Shown here: in pieces, positions 36,085-48,800 of the stretch
Layout: every line of letters starts with the position of its first letter
How positions within the stretch are numbered: position 1 is the first letter of the stretch
Translations under genes and position numbers: made by a program
Source: Peribacillus alkalitolerans
GTDB lineage: Bacteria > Bacillota > Bacilli > Bacillales > DSM-1321
Assembly: GCF_010882125.1 (NCBI RefSeq)
Contig: NZ_JAAGVZ010000007.1
Location: forward strand, 160,441 to 224,440
DNA length: 64,000 bases
Direction: 5' to 3'
Notes under the pieces: generated by a model
What the model was told of the DNA's origin: nothing
What the model saw: the letters and a program-made list of their open reading frames with translations, nothing else
The model's database searches: none

Positions 36085-36171
36085 CAAGGATTCGGTCAGC
36101 AGGTGCTGATTACAGTTTCTGACCGGAGATGATCGGAACGGAGGAAATTAAAAACCTAGGAGGAACAAAAC
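36085..36171 (+). promoter_or_regulatory. rpsB leader with stem-loop
   Basis: In the leader, CGGTCAG (36093-36099) pairs with CTGACCG (36119-36125) and encloses CAG/CTG around GTG. A purine-rich stretch with two AGGAGG-like sites follows, the second being the real SD. It could be an autoregulatory S2 site, but I do not know a described family that matches it in bacilli. Confidence 0.4.
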
Positions 36172-36882
36172 ATGTCAGTAATTTCAATGAAACAATTGCT
36201 TGAAGCTGGTGTACATTTCGGACACCAAACTCGCCGTTGGAACCCAAAAATGAAGAAGTATATCTTCACAGAGCGTAACGGTATTTATATCATCGACCTT
36301 CAAAAAACAGTTAAAAAGGTTGAAGAAGCTTATAACTTCGTTAAAGAAGTAGCTGCTAACGGTGGAACAATCCTTTTCGTTGGTACTAAAAAGCAAGCTC
36401 AAGATTCAGTTAAAGAAGAAGCAATCCGTTCTGGTCAATACTATGTAAACCAACGCTGGTTGGGTGGAACTTTAACTAACTTCGAAACAATCCAAAAGCG
36501 TATCTCACGCCTTAAAGAGATTGAAAAAATGGAAGAAAACGGTACATTCGAAGTACTTCCTAAAAAAGAAGTTATCCAACTTAAAAAAGAGCATGAGCGC
36601 TTAGAGAAATTCTTAGGCGGTATTAAAGACATGAAGGGTCTTCCTGATGCAATCTTCATCATCGACCCACGCAAAGAGCGTATCGCTGTTGCAGAAGCAC
36701 ACAAATTGAACATCCCTCTAGTTGGTATCGTTGATACTAACTGTGATCCAGATGAGATCGATTATGTAATCCCTGCAAATGATGATGCTATCCGCGCTGT
36801 TAAGCTTCTAACTGCAAAAATGGCTGATGCTATTATTGAAACGAAGCAAGGCGAAGAAGTAACTGAAACAACAACTGCTTAA
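36172..36882 (+). CDS. rpsB: 30S ribosomal protein S2
   Basis: S2 binds the 30S head-body junction late in assembly. The 236 residues start [28 protein letters not shown] in order and include [13 protein letters not shown] and [21 protein letters not shown]. Codon choice is more biased than in neighbours, as expected of a highly expressed gene. The SD is AGGAGG. A terminator follows, then tsf. Confidence 0.98.
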   Translation: MSVISMKQLLEAGVHFGHQTRRWNPKMKKYIFTERNGIYIIDLQKTVKKVEEAYNFVKEVAANGGTILFVGTKKQAQDSVKEEAIRSGQYYVNQRWLGGTLTNFETIQKRISRLKEIEKMEENGTFEVLPKKEVIQLKKEHERLEKFLGGIKDMKGLPDAIFIIDPRKERIAVAEAHKLNIPLVGIVDTNCDPDEIDYVIPANDDAIRAVKLLTAKMADAIIETKQGEEVTETTTA

Positions 36883-36937
36883 TAAAGAGTAGGCTTTGTA
36901 GAACGGTTGACAGAGTCATACATTCTTATTAATTATG

Positions 36938-36978
36938 AAAAGGTGATAAGAGGATAAGGCCTTTTATCACCTTTTTTT
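36938..36978 (+). terminator. Terminator between rpsB and tsf
   Basis: AAAAGGTGATA pairs with TATCACCTTTT and ends in a run of Ts. Readthrough or a further promoter must supply tsf; I did not find a clear one. Confidence 0.75.
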
Positions 36979-37095
36979 GAGAATAAAATAGTTGATAATT
37001 CTCTTCCTTTTTTGGCAAAATGAAAAAGGAACTTTTAAGAAAATGAACTAGTAGACTTCTAACAAGTGTACATAAACCAAAGGAGGACAACCCTA

Positions 37096-37980
37096 ATGGC
37101 AATTTCTGCTCAAATGGTTAAAGAACTACGTGAAAAAACTGGTGCTGGTATGATGGATTGTAAAAAAGCACTTACTGAAACAGATGGTGATATGGAAAAA
37201 GCAATCGACTACCTTCGTGAAAAAGGTATCGCGAAAGCTGCTAAAAAAGGCGACCGTATCGCTGCAGAAGGAACTACTTATATCCTTACTGAAGGAAATG
37301 AAGCTGTTATTTTAGAAGTTAACTCTGAAACAGACTTCGTTGCTCGTAATGAAGGTTTCCAAGTACTTGTTAAAGAACTTGCTGAGCACCTTTTAAGCAA
37401 CAAACCTGCAAGCGTTGAAGAAGCATTAGCTCAAACTATGAGCAATGGAGCAACAGTTGATGCGCACATCAATGCAGCTATTGCTAAGATTGGTGAAAAG
37501 CTTTCTCTTCGTCGTTTTGAAGTGAAAACAAAAACTGATGCTGACGCATTTGGCGGATACCTTCACATGGGAGGACGTATCGGCGTATTAACAGTTGTTG
37601 AAGGTTCAACTGAAGAAGCTGCAGCTAAGGATGTTTCTATGCACATCGCTGCATTAAGACCTCTTTATGTATCTCGTGATCAAGTATCTCAAGGTGAAAT
37701 CGAAAGAGAACGTGAAGTATTAACACAACAAGCATTGAACGAAGGAAAGCCTGAAGCAATCGTTGCTAAAATGGTAGAAGGCCGTATCAGCAAGTACTTC
37801 GAAGATATCTGTGTTGTTGATCAACCATTCGTTAAAAACCCAGATCAAAAAGTTGGTCAATTCATTCAATCTAAAGGCGGAACAATCAGAGAGTTCGTTC
37901 GTTACGAAGTAGGCGAAGGAATTGAAAAACGTCAAGATAACTTTGCTGAAGAAGTAATGAGCCAAGTTAAAAAAGACTAA
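37096..37980 (+). CDS. tsf: Translation elongation factor Ts
   Basis: EF-Ts is the nucleotide exchange factor of EF-Tu. ATG 37096 follows AAAGGAGGACAA and gives 294 residues. The N-terminal UBA-like domain reads [19 protein letters not shown]. The core EF-Tu contact is [13 protein letters not shown]. An in-frame upstream start (37066) precedes the SD and was rejected. Confidence 0.98.
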   Translation: MAISAQMVKELREKTGAGMMDCKKALTETDGDMEKAIDYLREKGIAKAAKKGDRIAAEGTTYILTEGNEAVILEVNSETDFVARNEGFQVLVKELAEHLLSNKPASVEEALAQTMSNGATVDAHINAAIAKIGEKLSLRRFEVKTKTDADAFGGYLHMGGRIGVLTVVEGSTEEAAAKDVSMHIAALRPLYVSRDQVSQGEIEREREVLTQQALNEGKPEAIVAKMVEGRISKYFEDICVVDQPFVKNPDQKVGQFIQSKGGTIREFVRYEVGEGIEKRQDNFAEEVMSQVKKD

Positions 37981-38007
37981 TTGATTGTAAAACCACTACA
38001 ATAAATT

Positions 38008-38038
38008 ATAGGGGACACATTGTGTTCCCTATTTTTTA
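38008..38038 (+). terminator. Terminator after tsf
   Basis: ATAGGGGACACA and TGTGTTCCCTAT form a nearly perfect 12-base stem with a one-base gap at its centre, followed by six Ts. Confidence 0.75.
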
Positions 38039-38099
38039 GAATTAGAGAGGTTTTTCCTTTAATTAATGAGTAAAAAGTCGTACATATCTGGAGGTTCTA

Positions 38100-38822
38100 A
38101 TGAGCAGTGCAAAATATAAAAGAGTGGTCTTAAAGCTAAGTGGGGAAGCTTTGGCAGGAACTGAAGGCTTTGGTATTAATCCTTCTGTTATTAAATCCAT
38201 TGCTGAACAAGTGAAGGAAATCGCTGAATTAGATGTGGAAGTCGCAGTTGTAGTTGGTGGCGGAAACATCTGGCGTGGGAAAATTGGCAGTGAAATGGGC
38301 ATGGATCGTGCTACTGCTGACTACATGGGAATGTTGGCAACGATCATGAACTCCTTAGCGCTGCAAGATAGTTTAGAACATCTGGGTATTGAAACAAGGG
38401 TGCAAACTTCAATTGAAATGAGACAAGTAGCTGAGCCGTATATCCGTAGACGTGCTATCAGACATCTTGAAAAGAAACGTGTAGTCATATTCGCTGCAGG
38501 CACTGGGAATCCTTATTTCTCAACAGATACAACTGCAGCATTAAGAGCTGCTGAAATAGAAGCTGAAGTTATCCTCATGGCAAAGAATAATGTTGATGGG
38601 GTTTATAATGCAGATCCGAAGAAAGATGAAAATGCTGTTAAATATGACCAGTTGTCGTATTTAGATGTTTTAAAAGAAGGCTTAGAGGTAATGGATTCGA
38701 CTGCATCATCTCTTTGCATGGATAATGACATTCCATTAATTGTTTTCTCAATTATGGAAAAAGGAAACATTAAGCGTGCTGTAATGGGCGAAACCATTGG
38801 AACAATTGTAAGGGGGAAATAA
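38100..38822 (+). CDS. pyrH: UMP kinase
   Basis: PyrH phosphorylates UMP to UDP in pyrimidine synthesis and is usually allosterically controlled by GTP and UTP. The 240 residues fit the amino-acid-kinase fold, with KLSGEALAG near the N-terminus, [11 protein letters not shown], and [21 protein letters not shown] nucleotide-binding sequence (here [17 protein letters not shown]). ATG 38100 follows CTGGAGG. frr starts one base after its stop codon. Confidence 0.97.
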   Translation: MSSAKYKRVVLKLSGEALAGTEGFGINPSVIKSIAEQVKEIAELDVEVAVVVGGGNIWRGKIGSEMGMDRATADYMGMLATIMNSLALQDSLEHLGIETRVQTSIEMRQVAEPYIRRRAIRHLEKKRVVIFAAGTGNPYFSTDTTAALRAAEIEAEVILMAKNNVDGVYNADPKKDENAVKYDQLSYLDVLKEGLEVMDSTASSLCMDNDIPLIVFSIMEKGNIKRAVMGETIGTIVRGK

Positions 38823-38823
38823 T

Positions 38824-39381
38824 ATGCCAAAGCAAGTAGTATCTGCTACTAAAGAAAAAATGGAAAAATCTGTTCAATCTCTTTCTAGAGAATTAGCAAG
38901 CATCCGTGCTGGAAGAGCAAGTGCTGCATTATTAGATAAAATTACGATTGACTATTATGGAGCTCCAACACCTATCAACCAGATGGCAGGTATTTCGGTT
39001 CCAGAAGCAAGACTATTAGTCATTCAACCTTATGATAAAACTGTATTAGGTGAAATTGAAAAAGCGATCCTGAAATCTGATTTAGGCTTGAATCCATCAA
39101 ATGATGGCTCAATTATCCGTATTGCAATTCCTGCTTTAACTGAAGAGCGTCGTAAAGATTTAGCGAAGCAAGTGAAAAAAGAGGCAGAAGAAGCAAAAGT
39201 TGCGATTCGAAACATTCGTCGCGATGGAAACGATGATTTGAAAAAGCTAGAGAAAAATGGCGAAATTACAGAAGATGACTTACGTGGTTATTCTGATGAA
39301 ATCCAAAAACTGACTGACAGCTATATTGTCAAAGTTGATGGTGTTGCAAAAGATAAAGAAAAAGAAATTATGGAAGTATAA
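38824..39381 (+). CDS. frr: Ribosome recycling factor
   Basis: RRF, with EF-G, splits post-termination ribosomes. The 185-residue protein has the tRNA-shaped RRF layout with [20 protein letters not shown] at the start and [21 protein letters not shown] near 125. ATG 38824 follows AAGGGGGAAAT. It is cotranscribed with pyrH. Confidence 0.98.
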   Translation: MPKQVVSATKEKMEKSVQSLSRELASIRAGRASAALLDKITIDYYGAPTPINQMAGISVPEARLLVIQPYDKTVLGEIEKAILKSDLGLNPSNDGSIIRIAIPALTEERRKDLAKQVKKEAEEAKVAIRNIRRDGNDDLKKLEKNGEITEDDLRGYSDEIQKLTDSYIVKVDGVAKDKEKEIMEV

Positions 39382-39419
39382 TCAGGATATAGTAACTGAA
39401 AACTTCATATTCTATAATA

Positions 39420-39449
39420 TGGGTCCCATAATACGGGACCTTTTCTTTT
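39420..39449 (+). terminator. Terminator after frr
   Basis: GGTCCC (39422-39427) pairs with GGGACC (39435-39440), and TTTTCTTTT follows. Confidence 0.7.
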
Positions 39450-39599
39450 AATTTGCCCTAGGACATAAAATAATGATTAATATCCCATACGTTTCCACAA
39501 TTGATGTATATGTTGCTATATAGTGATAAAAAGGGTAATTTTATAATAGAAGATATTTATAAAAAGAACATAACCAGGTACGTAATGGGGGACATACAT

Positions 39600-40373
39600 A
39601 TGAAAAAGCTTTGGAGAAGTTTATGGAATAAAAAAGACTCTTCAGAGAATAAATCTCATGATATTCTGATGGAACATATTCCGTCACATATTGCCATTAT
39701 TATGGATGGCAATGGAAGATGGGCAAGTAAAAGGGCTTTGCCGAGAATAGCAGGGCATCATGAGGGTATGAAGGTAGTAAGGAAAATAACGAAAAAGGCA
39801 AGTGAACTTGGAGTAAAAACTCTAACATTATATGCATTTTCAACAGAAAATTGGAAGCGTCCTAAAACGGAAGTCGACTATTTAATGAAGCTTCCTGAAG
39901 AATTTTTAGGAACTTTTCTTCCTGAATTAGTGAAAGAAAATGTAAAAGTTGAAATGATGGGGGATAAAGAGCTTCTACCAAGTCATACAAAGAGAGCTCT
40001 TGAGAAGGCTCAATCGGAGACGAGTCAAAATACTGGGCTAATACTAAACTTTGCCTTAAATTATGGAAGCCGCGCTGAAATGATCCATGCAGTGCATAAG
40101 GTTTTGACAGATGTGAATAATGGTATACTGAATAAAGAACAAATAACAGAAGAAGTCTTTTCTGATTACTTAATGACGAAGCATCTATCCGATCCTGATT
40201 TATTAATAAGGACAAGTGGAGAGATTCGTCTAAGTAATTTCATGCTGTGGCAGTTGGCATACACAGAATTTTGGTTTACTGATGTGTTATGGCCTGACTT
40301 TAATGAGGATCACTTACTGGAAGCTATTCACACATATCAGCAAAGATCGAGAAGGTATGGTGGATTGAAATGA
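39600..40373 (+). CDS. uppS: Undecaprenyl diphosphate synthase (isoprenyl transferase)
   Basis: UppS condenses isopentenyl diphosphate units onto farnesyl diphosphate to make the cell-wall lipid carrier. I chose ATG 39600, eight bases after a GGGGG SD. It gives 257 residues, while the frame upstream (from 39501) encodes unlike sequence without an SD. The catalytic Asp is in IIMDGNGRWA. TLYAFSTENWKRP and LLIRTSGEIRLSNFMLWQ are family blocks. It begins the uppS-cdsA-dxr-rseP series. Confidence 0.95.
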   Translation: MKKLWRSLWNKKDSSENKSHDILMEHIPSHIAIIMDGNGRWASKRALPRIAGHHEGMKVVRKITKKASELGVKTLTLYAFSTENWKRPKTEVDYLMKLPEEFLGTFLPELVKENVKVEMMGDKELLPSHTKRALEKAQSETSQNTGLILNFALNYGSRAEMIHAVHKVLTDVNNGILNKEQITEEVFSDYLMTKHLSDPDLLIRTSGEIRLSNFMLWQLAYTEFWFTDVLWPDFNEDHLLEAIHTYQQRSRRYGGLK

Positions 40374-40429
40374 AAGTAATGATTGATCCGTACACTGCCT
40401 AAAAACTGAAGGCGAGGAAAAAAATTAAT

Positions 40430-41218
40430 ATGAAACAAAGAATCATTACAGGAGTCCTTGCTGCTGCTGTATTTTTACCGATCGTAATCTATGGGAATTG
40501 GCCATTTATGCTGTTAGTATTTTTACTGGCATCCATAGGTTTATATGAATTAATAAAAATGAAAAAGCTTAAATTGGCTTCATTTCCAACTTTTGTTTCA
40601 TTTTTAGTATTGTGGTTTCTTTTATTACCTCCACCTACAATGGAATGGTTTACATCTTATGGATATTCCAAATCAGATTTTGTTTTAATAGGAGTTATTT
40701 TATTATTATCCTATTCAGTTCTTTCAAAAAACACTTATACATTTGATGATGTTGGTTTTTCATTAATATCCATTTTGTATGTCGGATTTGGTTTCTTTTA
40801 TTTCTTTGCTACAAGAGAAACAGGATTAATTTATATTTTCTTTGCATTGTTCACGATTTGGGCCACTGATTCTGGAGCTTATTTTGTTGGGCGTTCAATG
40901 GGAAAAAGGAAGCTTTGGCCTGAAATTAGTCCGAATAAAACGATAGAGGGATCCATAGGTGGGATCATTTGTGCCTGGATCGTTGCCATTCTTTTTGCTT
41001 TCTTCTCAGATATTAATGCAACGTTGATCCAACTAATTATTATGTCCACCCTTATATCTATTTTTGGACAAGTTGGAGATTTAGTACAATCAGCATTCAA
41101 GCGTCATTATGGAGTAAAGGATTCAGGAAACCTTCTGCCGGGTCATGGTGGAATTTTAGATCGATTAGACAGCCTTATCTTCGTGTTACCAATTTTACAT
41201 GTCCTACATTTATTGTAA
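40430..41218 (+). CDS. cdsA: Phosphatidate cytidylyltransferase
   Basis: CdsA makes CDP-diacylglycerol, the branch-point of phospholipid synthesis. The 262 residues contain about seven membrane helices. The C-terminal CdsA signature is SAFKRHYGVKDSGNLLPGHGGILDRLDS. The ATG follows GCGAGGAAAA. A 215-base gap holding repeat A separates it from dxr. Confidence 0.95.
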   Translation: MKQRIITGVLAAAVFLPIVIYGNWPFMLLVFLLASIGLYELIKMKKLKLASFPTFVSFLVLWFLLLPPPTMEWFTSYGYSKSDFVLIGVILLLSYSVLSKNTYTFDDVGFSLISILYVGFGFFYFFATRETGLIYIFFALFTIWATDSGAYFVGRSMGKRKLWPEISPNKTIEGSIGGIICAWIVAILFAFFSDINATLIQLIIMSTLISIFGQVGDLVQSAFKRHYGVKDSGNLLPGHGGILDRLDSLIFVLPILHVLHLL

Positions 41219-41292
41219 TATTTAGTATAATAATGTGATGTGGTGGACGTATCTCGAATATAAGTAAGATAAGCAATTGCGTTGTCTTTGCA

Positions 41293-41417
41293 CTTTAAGA
41301 AAGTATAAATTGGCACGTAAGAAGTAAGTCAACGTAGTGGCCAATTTAAGGATTAAAGTATAAGTGCAACTAGGCAATCGTCAGCGCTTAGGCTTGGCGC
41401 TAGCCAAGTTTTCTAAT
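41293..41417 (+). repeat. Repeat A copy 2, between cdsA and dxr
   Basis: This is the second 125-base copy, in the same orientation as 24361-24485, with about 13 mismatches and no gap. TAAATTGGC and GCCAATTTA form a perfect nine-base stem here. TTGGC/GCCAA around GCTA is followed by GTTTTCT, a terminator-like ending. The element ends three bases before the dxr SD. Confidence 0.8.
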
Positions 41418-41433
41418 GTAGGAGATGAAAAGA

Positions 41434-42582
41434 TTGAAGAAAATTAGTTTACTGGGTGCAACCGGTTCTATTGGCAGACAGACAGTAGATGTCGTGAAAC
41501 AGCATCCTGATCATTTTAAAATTACTGCATTTGCAGTTGGACGTAATTTAGATTTGGCCAAGCAATGGATTATGGAGCTTCAACCAGAATTAGTTTCAGT
41601 CCAAACAAAAGAAGACTGTGATTTATTAAAATCTGAGTTTGGCCATTTACAGACAAAGTTTGTCTACGGTATGGATGGATTAGTTGAAGTAGCAGTATTT
41701 GCTGACAGTGAAATCCTTGTAAACGCTGTGATTGGAAGTGTGGGATTATATCCCACTTTGAAGGCAATTGAGGCAAAGAAAGATATAGCCCTTGCTAATA
41801 AAGAAACCTTGGTAACTGCAGGCCATTTGGTCATGGAAGCTGCAAATAAACATGGTGTTAAGCTATTGCCTGTTGACAGTGAGCACTCTGCGATTTTTCA
41901 GTCTTTACAAGGAGAAAAACAGAAAAATATTGAATCCTTAATCATAACAGCATCAGGTGGAAGCTTTCGTGAACGCACGAGAGAAGAACTAAAGGATGTT
42001 ACCGTAGAACAAGCTTTAAATCACCCTAATTGGTCAATGGGGGCAAAGATTACAATTGATTCAGCGACTATGATGAATAAAGGCTTGGAAGTGATTGAAG
42101 CGCATTGGCTGTTTAATATACCTTACGAAAAAATACAGGTACTATTACATAAAGAAAGTATTATTCATTCAATGGTCCAATTCCACGATTCAAGTGTCAT
42201 GGCTCAATTAGGAACACCAGATATGAGGGTTCCGATCCAGTATGCGTTGTCATATCCAGATCGTATCCCACTTCAATCTAAACGTTTGGATTTGACTGAA
42301 ATTTCCAAGCTCCATTTTAATAACATGGACTTTGAACGATATCCTTGTTTACGTTATGCTTATGAGGCAGGGAAAATTGGTGGAACGTTACCTACTGTTT
42401 TAAATGCAGCGAATGAAGTTGCTGTTGAACACTTTTTAAATGGGAAAGTTCTATTCTTGGAAATTGAAGAATTGATTGAAAAAACGATGGCATCCCACCA
42501 GACCATTTTTCAACCAGATTTAGAAACCATTCTAGAAGTGGATCGAGAAGCAAGGAGAATTACCCAATCTTTTGTGAACTAA
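41434..42582 (+). CDS. dxr: 1-deoxy-D-xylulose 5-phosphate reductoisomerase
   Basis: Dxr makes 2-C-methyl-D-erythritol 4-phosphate in the MEP isoprenoid pathway that feeds UppS. I prefer TTG 41434, nine bases after GGAG, giving 382 residues and starting [16 protein letters not shown] 41425 lies within the SD. The NADPH motif is [10 protein letters not shown]. Metal and substrate residues are in [12 protein letters not shown] and ITASGGSF, and [28 protein letters not shown] sequence follows. The start choice is less certain than the function. Confidence 0.93.
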   Translation: MKKISLLGATGSIGRQTVDVVKQHPDHFKITAFAVGRNLDLAKQWIMELQPELVSVQTKEDCDLLKSEFGHLQTKFVYGMDGLVEVAVFADSEILVNAVIGSVGLYPTLKAIEAKKDIALANKETLVTAGHLVMEAANKHGVKLLPVDSEHSAIFQSLQGEKQKNIESLIITASGGSFRERTREELKDVTVEQALNHPNWSMGAKITIDSATMMNKGLEVIEAHWLFNIPYEKIQVLLHKESIIHSMVQFHDSSVMAQLGTPDMRVPIQYALSYPDRIPLQSKRLDLTEISKLHFNNMDFERYPCLRYAYEAGKIGGTLPTVLNAANEVAVEHFLNGKVLFLEIEELIEKTMASHQTIFQPDLETILEVDREARRITQSFVN

Positions 42583-42596
42583 AGGTGGTTGGATAA

Positions 42597-43865
42597 GTGC
42601 AAACATTACAAACTGTAATTTCTTTTATTATTATTTTTGGAGCATTGGTCTTTTTCCATGAGTTAGGGCATTTGATCTTTGCTAAGCGTGCAGGTATTTT
42701 ATGTAGAGAATTCGCCATTGGCTTTGGTCCTAAAGTATTGGCATTTAAGAAAAATGAGACAGTCTATACCATCCGTTTGTTACCAATAGGCGGTTTTGTT
42801 AGGATGGCTGGAGAAGATCCAGAAACAGTAGAATTGAAACCAGGGTACAGGGTAGGGCTTCAATTTAACAATGCTGGGCTAGTTGAAAAAATTATTTTAA
42901 ATAATAAAGATCGATATCCAGACTGTAAGGTCATTGAAGTAGAATCAGCAGATATGGAGCGTCAATTAATGATTAAAGGCTATGAGGATGGAAATGATGA
43001 AGTCCTTCAAACCTTTAAAATCGATGAACATGCCGTGACCATTGAAGATGGAGTAAGCACGCAAATCGCTCCTTATCATCGTCAGTTCGCTTCAAAGACA
43101 CTTGGTCAGAGAACGATGGCGATTTTTGCTGGTCCAATGATGAACTTCTTGTTGGCTATCGTCCTATTCATGGTAATTGCCGCTTTTCAAGGAGTGGTTG
43201 TGGACGAACCTCGCTTAGGTGAATTGACAAAGGATGGAGCAGCACTTTCATCTGGCTTAAAGAAGGGGGATGTTGTCCAGTCTATCGAAGGTGAAGAAGT
43301 CTCTTCTTGGATGGATGTCCAACAATCGATTCAGAAGCACCCTGGAGAGGAAATTGCTTTTGTCATCGAAAGGGATGGTGAAACACTTGATATTCCTGTC
43401 ACCCCTAAAGAAATTGAGCGAGAAGGTAAGAAAATTGGTGTAATTGGAGTTTATCCTCCAGTAGAGAAATCTCCAGTAAAAGTACTGACACACGGTGTTA
43501 CGGAAACCTATTTTTGGACCAAGCAGATAATAGTTATGCTTGGACAATTGATTACTGGAAAGTTTTCTATTGATATGCTTTCTGGCCCAGTTGGGATTTA
43601 TGTTTCAACCGAAGAAGTAGCAAAGTCGGGCTTCTTCTACCTTATGAAATGGGCTGCTGTACTAAGTATTAATTTAGGGATTATGAATTTACTTCCTATT
43701 CCTGCCCTGGATGGCGGTCGACTGATGTTCTTCGCAGTCGAAGCAGTAAGAGGTAAACCAATAGACCGTCAGAAGGAAGGTATGGTTCATTTTATTGGAT
43801 TCGCCCTCTTGATGCTTTTGATGCTTGTTGTTACTTGGAATGATATACAACGTTTCTTCTTATAA
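42597..43865 (+). CDS. rseP: Site-2 membrane metalloprotease RseP (RasP)
   Basis: RseP/RasP cleaves anti-sigma factors and leftover signal peptides within the membrane. The zinc site is HELGH at residues 21-25 in the first membrane helix, with the second metal motif in LPIPALDGGR near 367. A PDZ domain lies at about 205-285 (LKKGDVVQSIEGEEV). At 422 residues it has the expected length and four membrane helices. The start is GTG 42597 after AAAGGTGG. Confidence 0.96.
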   Translation: MQTLQTVISFIIIFGALVFFHELGHLIFAKRAGILCREFAIGFGPKVLAFKKNETVYTIRLLPIGGFVRMAGEDPETVELKPGYRVGLQFNNAGLVEKIILNNKDRYPDCKVIEVESADMERQLMIKGYEDGNDEVLQTFKIDEHAVTIEDGVSTQIAPYHRQFASKTLGQRTMAIFAGPMMNFLLAIVLFMVIAAFQGVVVDEPRLGELTKDGAALSSGLKKGDVVQSIEGEEVSSWMDVQQSIQKHPGEEIAFVIERDGETLDIPVTPKEIEREGKKIGVIGVYPPVEKSPVKVLTHGVTETYFWTKQIIVMLGQLITGKFSIDMLSGPVGIYVSTEEVAKSGFFYLMKWAAVLSINLGIMNLLPIPALDGGRLMFFAVEAVRGKPIDRQKEGMVHFIGFALLMLLMLVVTWNDIQRFFL

Positions 43866-43870
43866 GATAA

Positions 43871-43920
43871 TGGAAGGGTTGAAAAGTTGTTTATTCGCTT
43901 TTCTATCCTTCCTTTTTTGT
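43871..43920 (+). terminator. Terminator after rseP
   Basis: GGAAGG and GAAAAG pair with CTTTTC and CCTTCC in a hairpin with a small internal loop, followed by six Ts. Confidence 0.7.
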
Positions 43921-43973
43921 TTCAATTCCTTTAAACTAGTAAATATGATTTTAAGCCTGAATTAAATTGTTAG

Positions 43974-45689
<1,716 letters not shown>

Positions 45690-45695
45690 AAAAGA

Positions 45696-45726
45696 GAAGG
45701 GTACCGAGCTTAATGGTACCCTTTTG
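45696..45726 (+). terminator. Terminator after proS
   Basis: AAGGGTACC (45697-45705) pairs with GGTACCCTT and is followed by TTTTG. Confidence 0.7.
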
Positions 45727-45793
45727 CTAGGTTTTTTACCCAAGATTTAGGCTGGGAAGTAAGATTTAACCTATCAATTCAATACAAAGAATA

Positions 45794-45802
45794 TGTTATA
45801 AT
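45794..45802 (+). promoter_or_regulatory. Extended -10 promoter for polC
   Basis: TGTTATAAT, a perfect TATAAT with a TGn extension, lies about 80 bases before the polC start and behind the proS terminator. No clear -35 was found. Confidence 0.45.
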
Positions 45803-45879
45803 TTACGTCTGTTAAAAAATGAAATGTAACCTTTTTAGAGATAAAGAGTTAGAACTGTTAACAATGAAGGAGGGAGAAG

Positions 45880-48800
45880 ATGCAGGAACAATCAAATCAA
45901 GGACGTGAGAGGTTTAATATGCTTCTTCAACAGCTCCAATTGACAGAAGATGCTATATTAACCTACTTCCAAAATGCTGAAATCGAGAAACTTTATATAG
46001 AAAGACAAGCAAAGAAATGGCACTTCCAGTTTAAATTAGAAAATATTTTACCATATAGTGTCCATACTAGATTCTCTAGTCAATTAATGAAAACTTTCTC
46101 TCATATTGCCAATATTTCTTATACAATCAATGTGAAGAACCAGCATGTGACTGAAGAGCAAATTAAGGATTATTGGAGTAACTGTTTAAGTGAACTTGAT
46201 GGTGGATCTCCAGCCTTAATTTCGCTGCTAAATGAACAGCAGCCTAAAGTGATTGGCCATAAAATGATTGTTCAAGCAAGGAATGAAGCCGAAGTAGGCC
46301 AGCTTAAGAAAAAATATTCCGGATTACTTTCAAACATCTATCAAAACTATGGTTTTCCTCCTTTAGTATTAGAGGCTGAGGTTTCTAATAATCAAGATGG
46401 CTACGAGCAATTCTTGGCCGAAAAAGAAAAGGAAGATAAAGAAAAAGGCATGGCGGCCTTGTTGGATATGATGAAAAAAGATTCCGAATCAAAGGACGAG
46501 CCAGAAGATACAGGCCCGCTTAAGATTGGTTATACCATTAAAGATGATGCTGATTTCCGAAGAATGGAACAGATCATGGACGAAGAACGCCGTATAGCCA
46601 TCGAGGGGTATGTTTTCGATGCTGAAACGAAGGAACTTCGTAGCGGTAGAACTCTTTTAACCTTTAAAATAACAGATTATACTAGTTCACTGCTTGTTAA
46701 AATGTTCTCGCGGGATAAAGAGGATGCCTCCACTCTTGCACGCGTTAAAAAGGGAATGTGGCTTCGTGTGCAGGGAAGCATCCAGAACGATACGTTCGTT
46801 CGAGATCTTGTCATGATTGCTAATGATATTAATGAAATAAAGGCTCAAGGAAGAAAAGATCTTGCTTCTGAAGATGAAAAACGCGTAGAATTGCATCTTC
46901 ATACTCCAATGAGCCAAATGGATGCAGTCAGCTCTGTAAGCACCCTAATTTCACAAGCAAAGAAATGGGGACACAAAGCTATAGCTGTCACAGACCATGC
47001 CGTTGTTCAATCTTTCCCGGAAGCTTACGGTGCTGGGAAAAAAAATGACATCAAAATTCTTTATGGAGTCGAAGTGAATCTAGTTGATGATGGTGTTCCG
47101 ATTGCTTACAATCCATCTCATCGTTTACTAGAAGATGATACGTTTGTAGTATTTGATGTGGAAACAACAGGGTTGTCTGCTGTCTACGACACTATTATTG
47201 AGTTAGCTGCCGTCAAGATAAAGGGTGGGGAAATCATTGACCGTTTTGAATCTTTTGCAAACCCACATCATCCTTTATCAGCTACAACGATTGATTTAAC
47301 AGGAATTACAGATGATATGGTAAGAGATGCTCCTGAAGTCCCAGAAGTATTGACGAAATTCAAAGATTGGACCGGGGACTCGGTTCTAGTTGCACATAAT
47401 GCTAGCTTTGACATGGGCTTTCTAAACGTCGGTTATCGTAAGCTAGGTTTTGGAAAATCTAACAATCCTGTCATTGATACTCTTGAGTTAGGTCGTTTTC
47501 TTTATCCAGATTTGAAAAATCATAGACTTAATACGTTAGCGAAGAAATTCGATATTGAACTGACCCAGCATCACCGTGCAATCTATGATGCTGAAGCGAC
47601 TGGATACTTAATGATTAAAATGCTAAAAGATTCCACTGAAAAAGGAATTCTTTATCATGATCAATTCAATGAACATATGGGTGAAGGGAATGCGTTTAAA
47701 CGTTCTCGCCCTTCTCACGCCATACTTCTTGCACAAAATGAAATTGGCTTGAAAAACATTTTTAAACTCGTCTCAATTTCCCATCTACATTATTTCTTCC
47801 GTGTCCCTAGAATACCTCGCTCTGTTTTACAGCAGCATCGTGAAGGAATTTTGGTTGGATCAGCTTGTGATAAAGGTGAAGTTTTTGAAGGCATGATGCA
47901 AAAGGCAATAGAAGAGGTAGAGGATATTGCTGACTTTTATGATTATTTCGAAGTACATCCCAAGCCGGTTTACGCGCATTTAATTGAAATGGAATACGTC
48001 AGAGATGAAAAGTCTTTGGAAGGAATCATTTCAAACATCGTTAAACTTGGGAAAAAATTAAACAAACCTGTTGTTGCAACTGGAAATGTCCATTACTTAG
48101 AACCAAATGATAAAATCTATCGAAAAATATTAATCAATTCACAAGGTGGTGCAAATCCACTTAACAGACATAAGCTTCCTGATGTTCATTTCAGGACAAC
48201 TGATGAAATGCTAAAGGAATTCTCTTTCCTTGATGCTGAAGATGCAAAGGAAATAGTGGTTACGAATACGAATAAGATTGCCGATATGATTGATGAAATT
48301 AAACCAATCAAGGATGACCTGTATACCCCTAAAATTGAGGGTGCCGACGAGGAAATGAGAGAAATGAGCTACAGTATGGCGAGAAGCATTTATGGTGAGC
48401 AACTCCCTGAAATTGTAGAAGCTAGGCTTGAGAAAGAACTAAAGAGCATCATCGGCCATGGTTTCGCAGTTATTTACCTTATTTCACATAAACTTGTAAA
48501 AAAATCATTGAATGATGGTTACCTCGTAGGGTCTCGTGGATCTGTCGGATCTTCCTTAGTCGCTACCATGACAGAGATTACTGAGGTTAATCCATTGCCT
48601 CCACATTACGTATGTCCAAGTTGTAAACATTCTGAATTCTTCAATGATGGATCCGTTGGTTCTGGTTTCGATTTACCTAATAAAGATTGTCCAAAATGTG
48701 GGGATCAATACAAAAAAGATGGCCACGATATACCGTTTGAAACATTCTTGGGTTTCAAAGGTGATAAGGTACCCGATATCGACTTAAACTTCTCAGGAGA

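Noticed and set aside
39501..39599. N-terminal extension of UppS from 39501
   Set aside because: No SD, sequence unlike the family, and ATG 39600 has a good SD.
41425..41433. ATG 41425 as the dxr start
   Set aside because: It lies within the SD itself; TTG 41434 has normal spacing and fits the family N-terminus.
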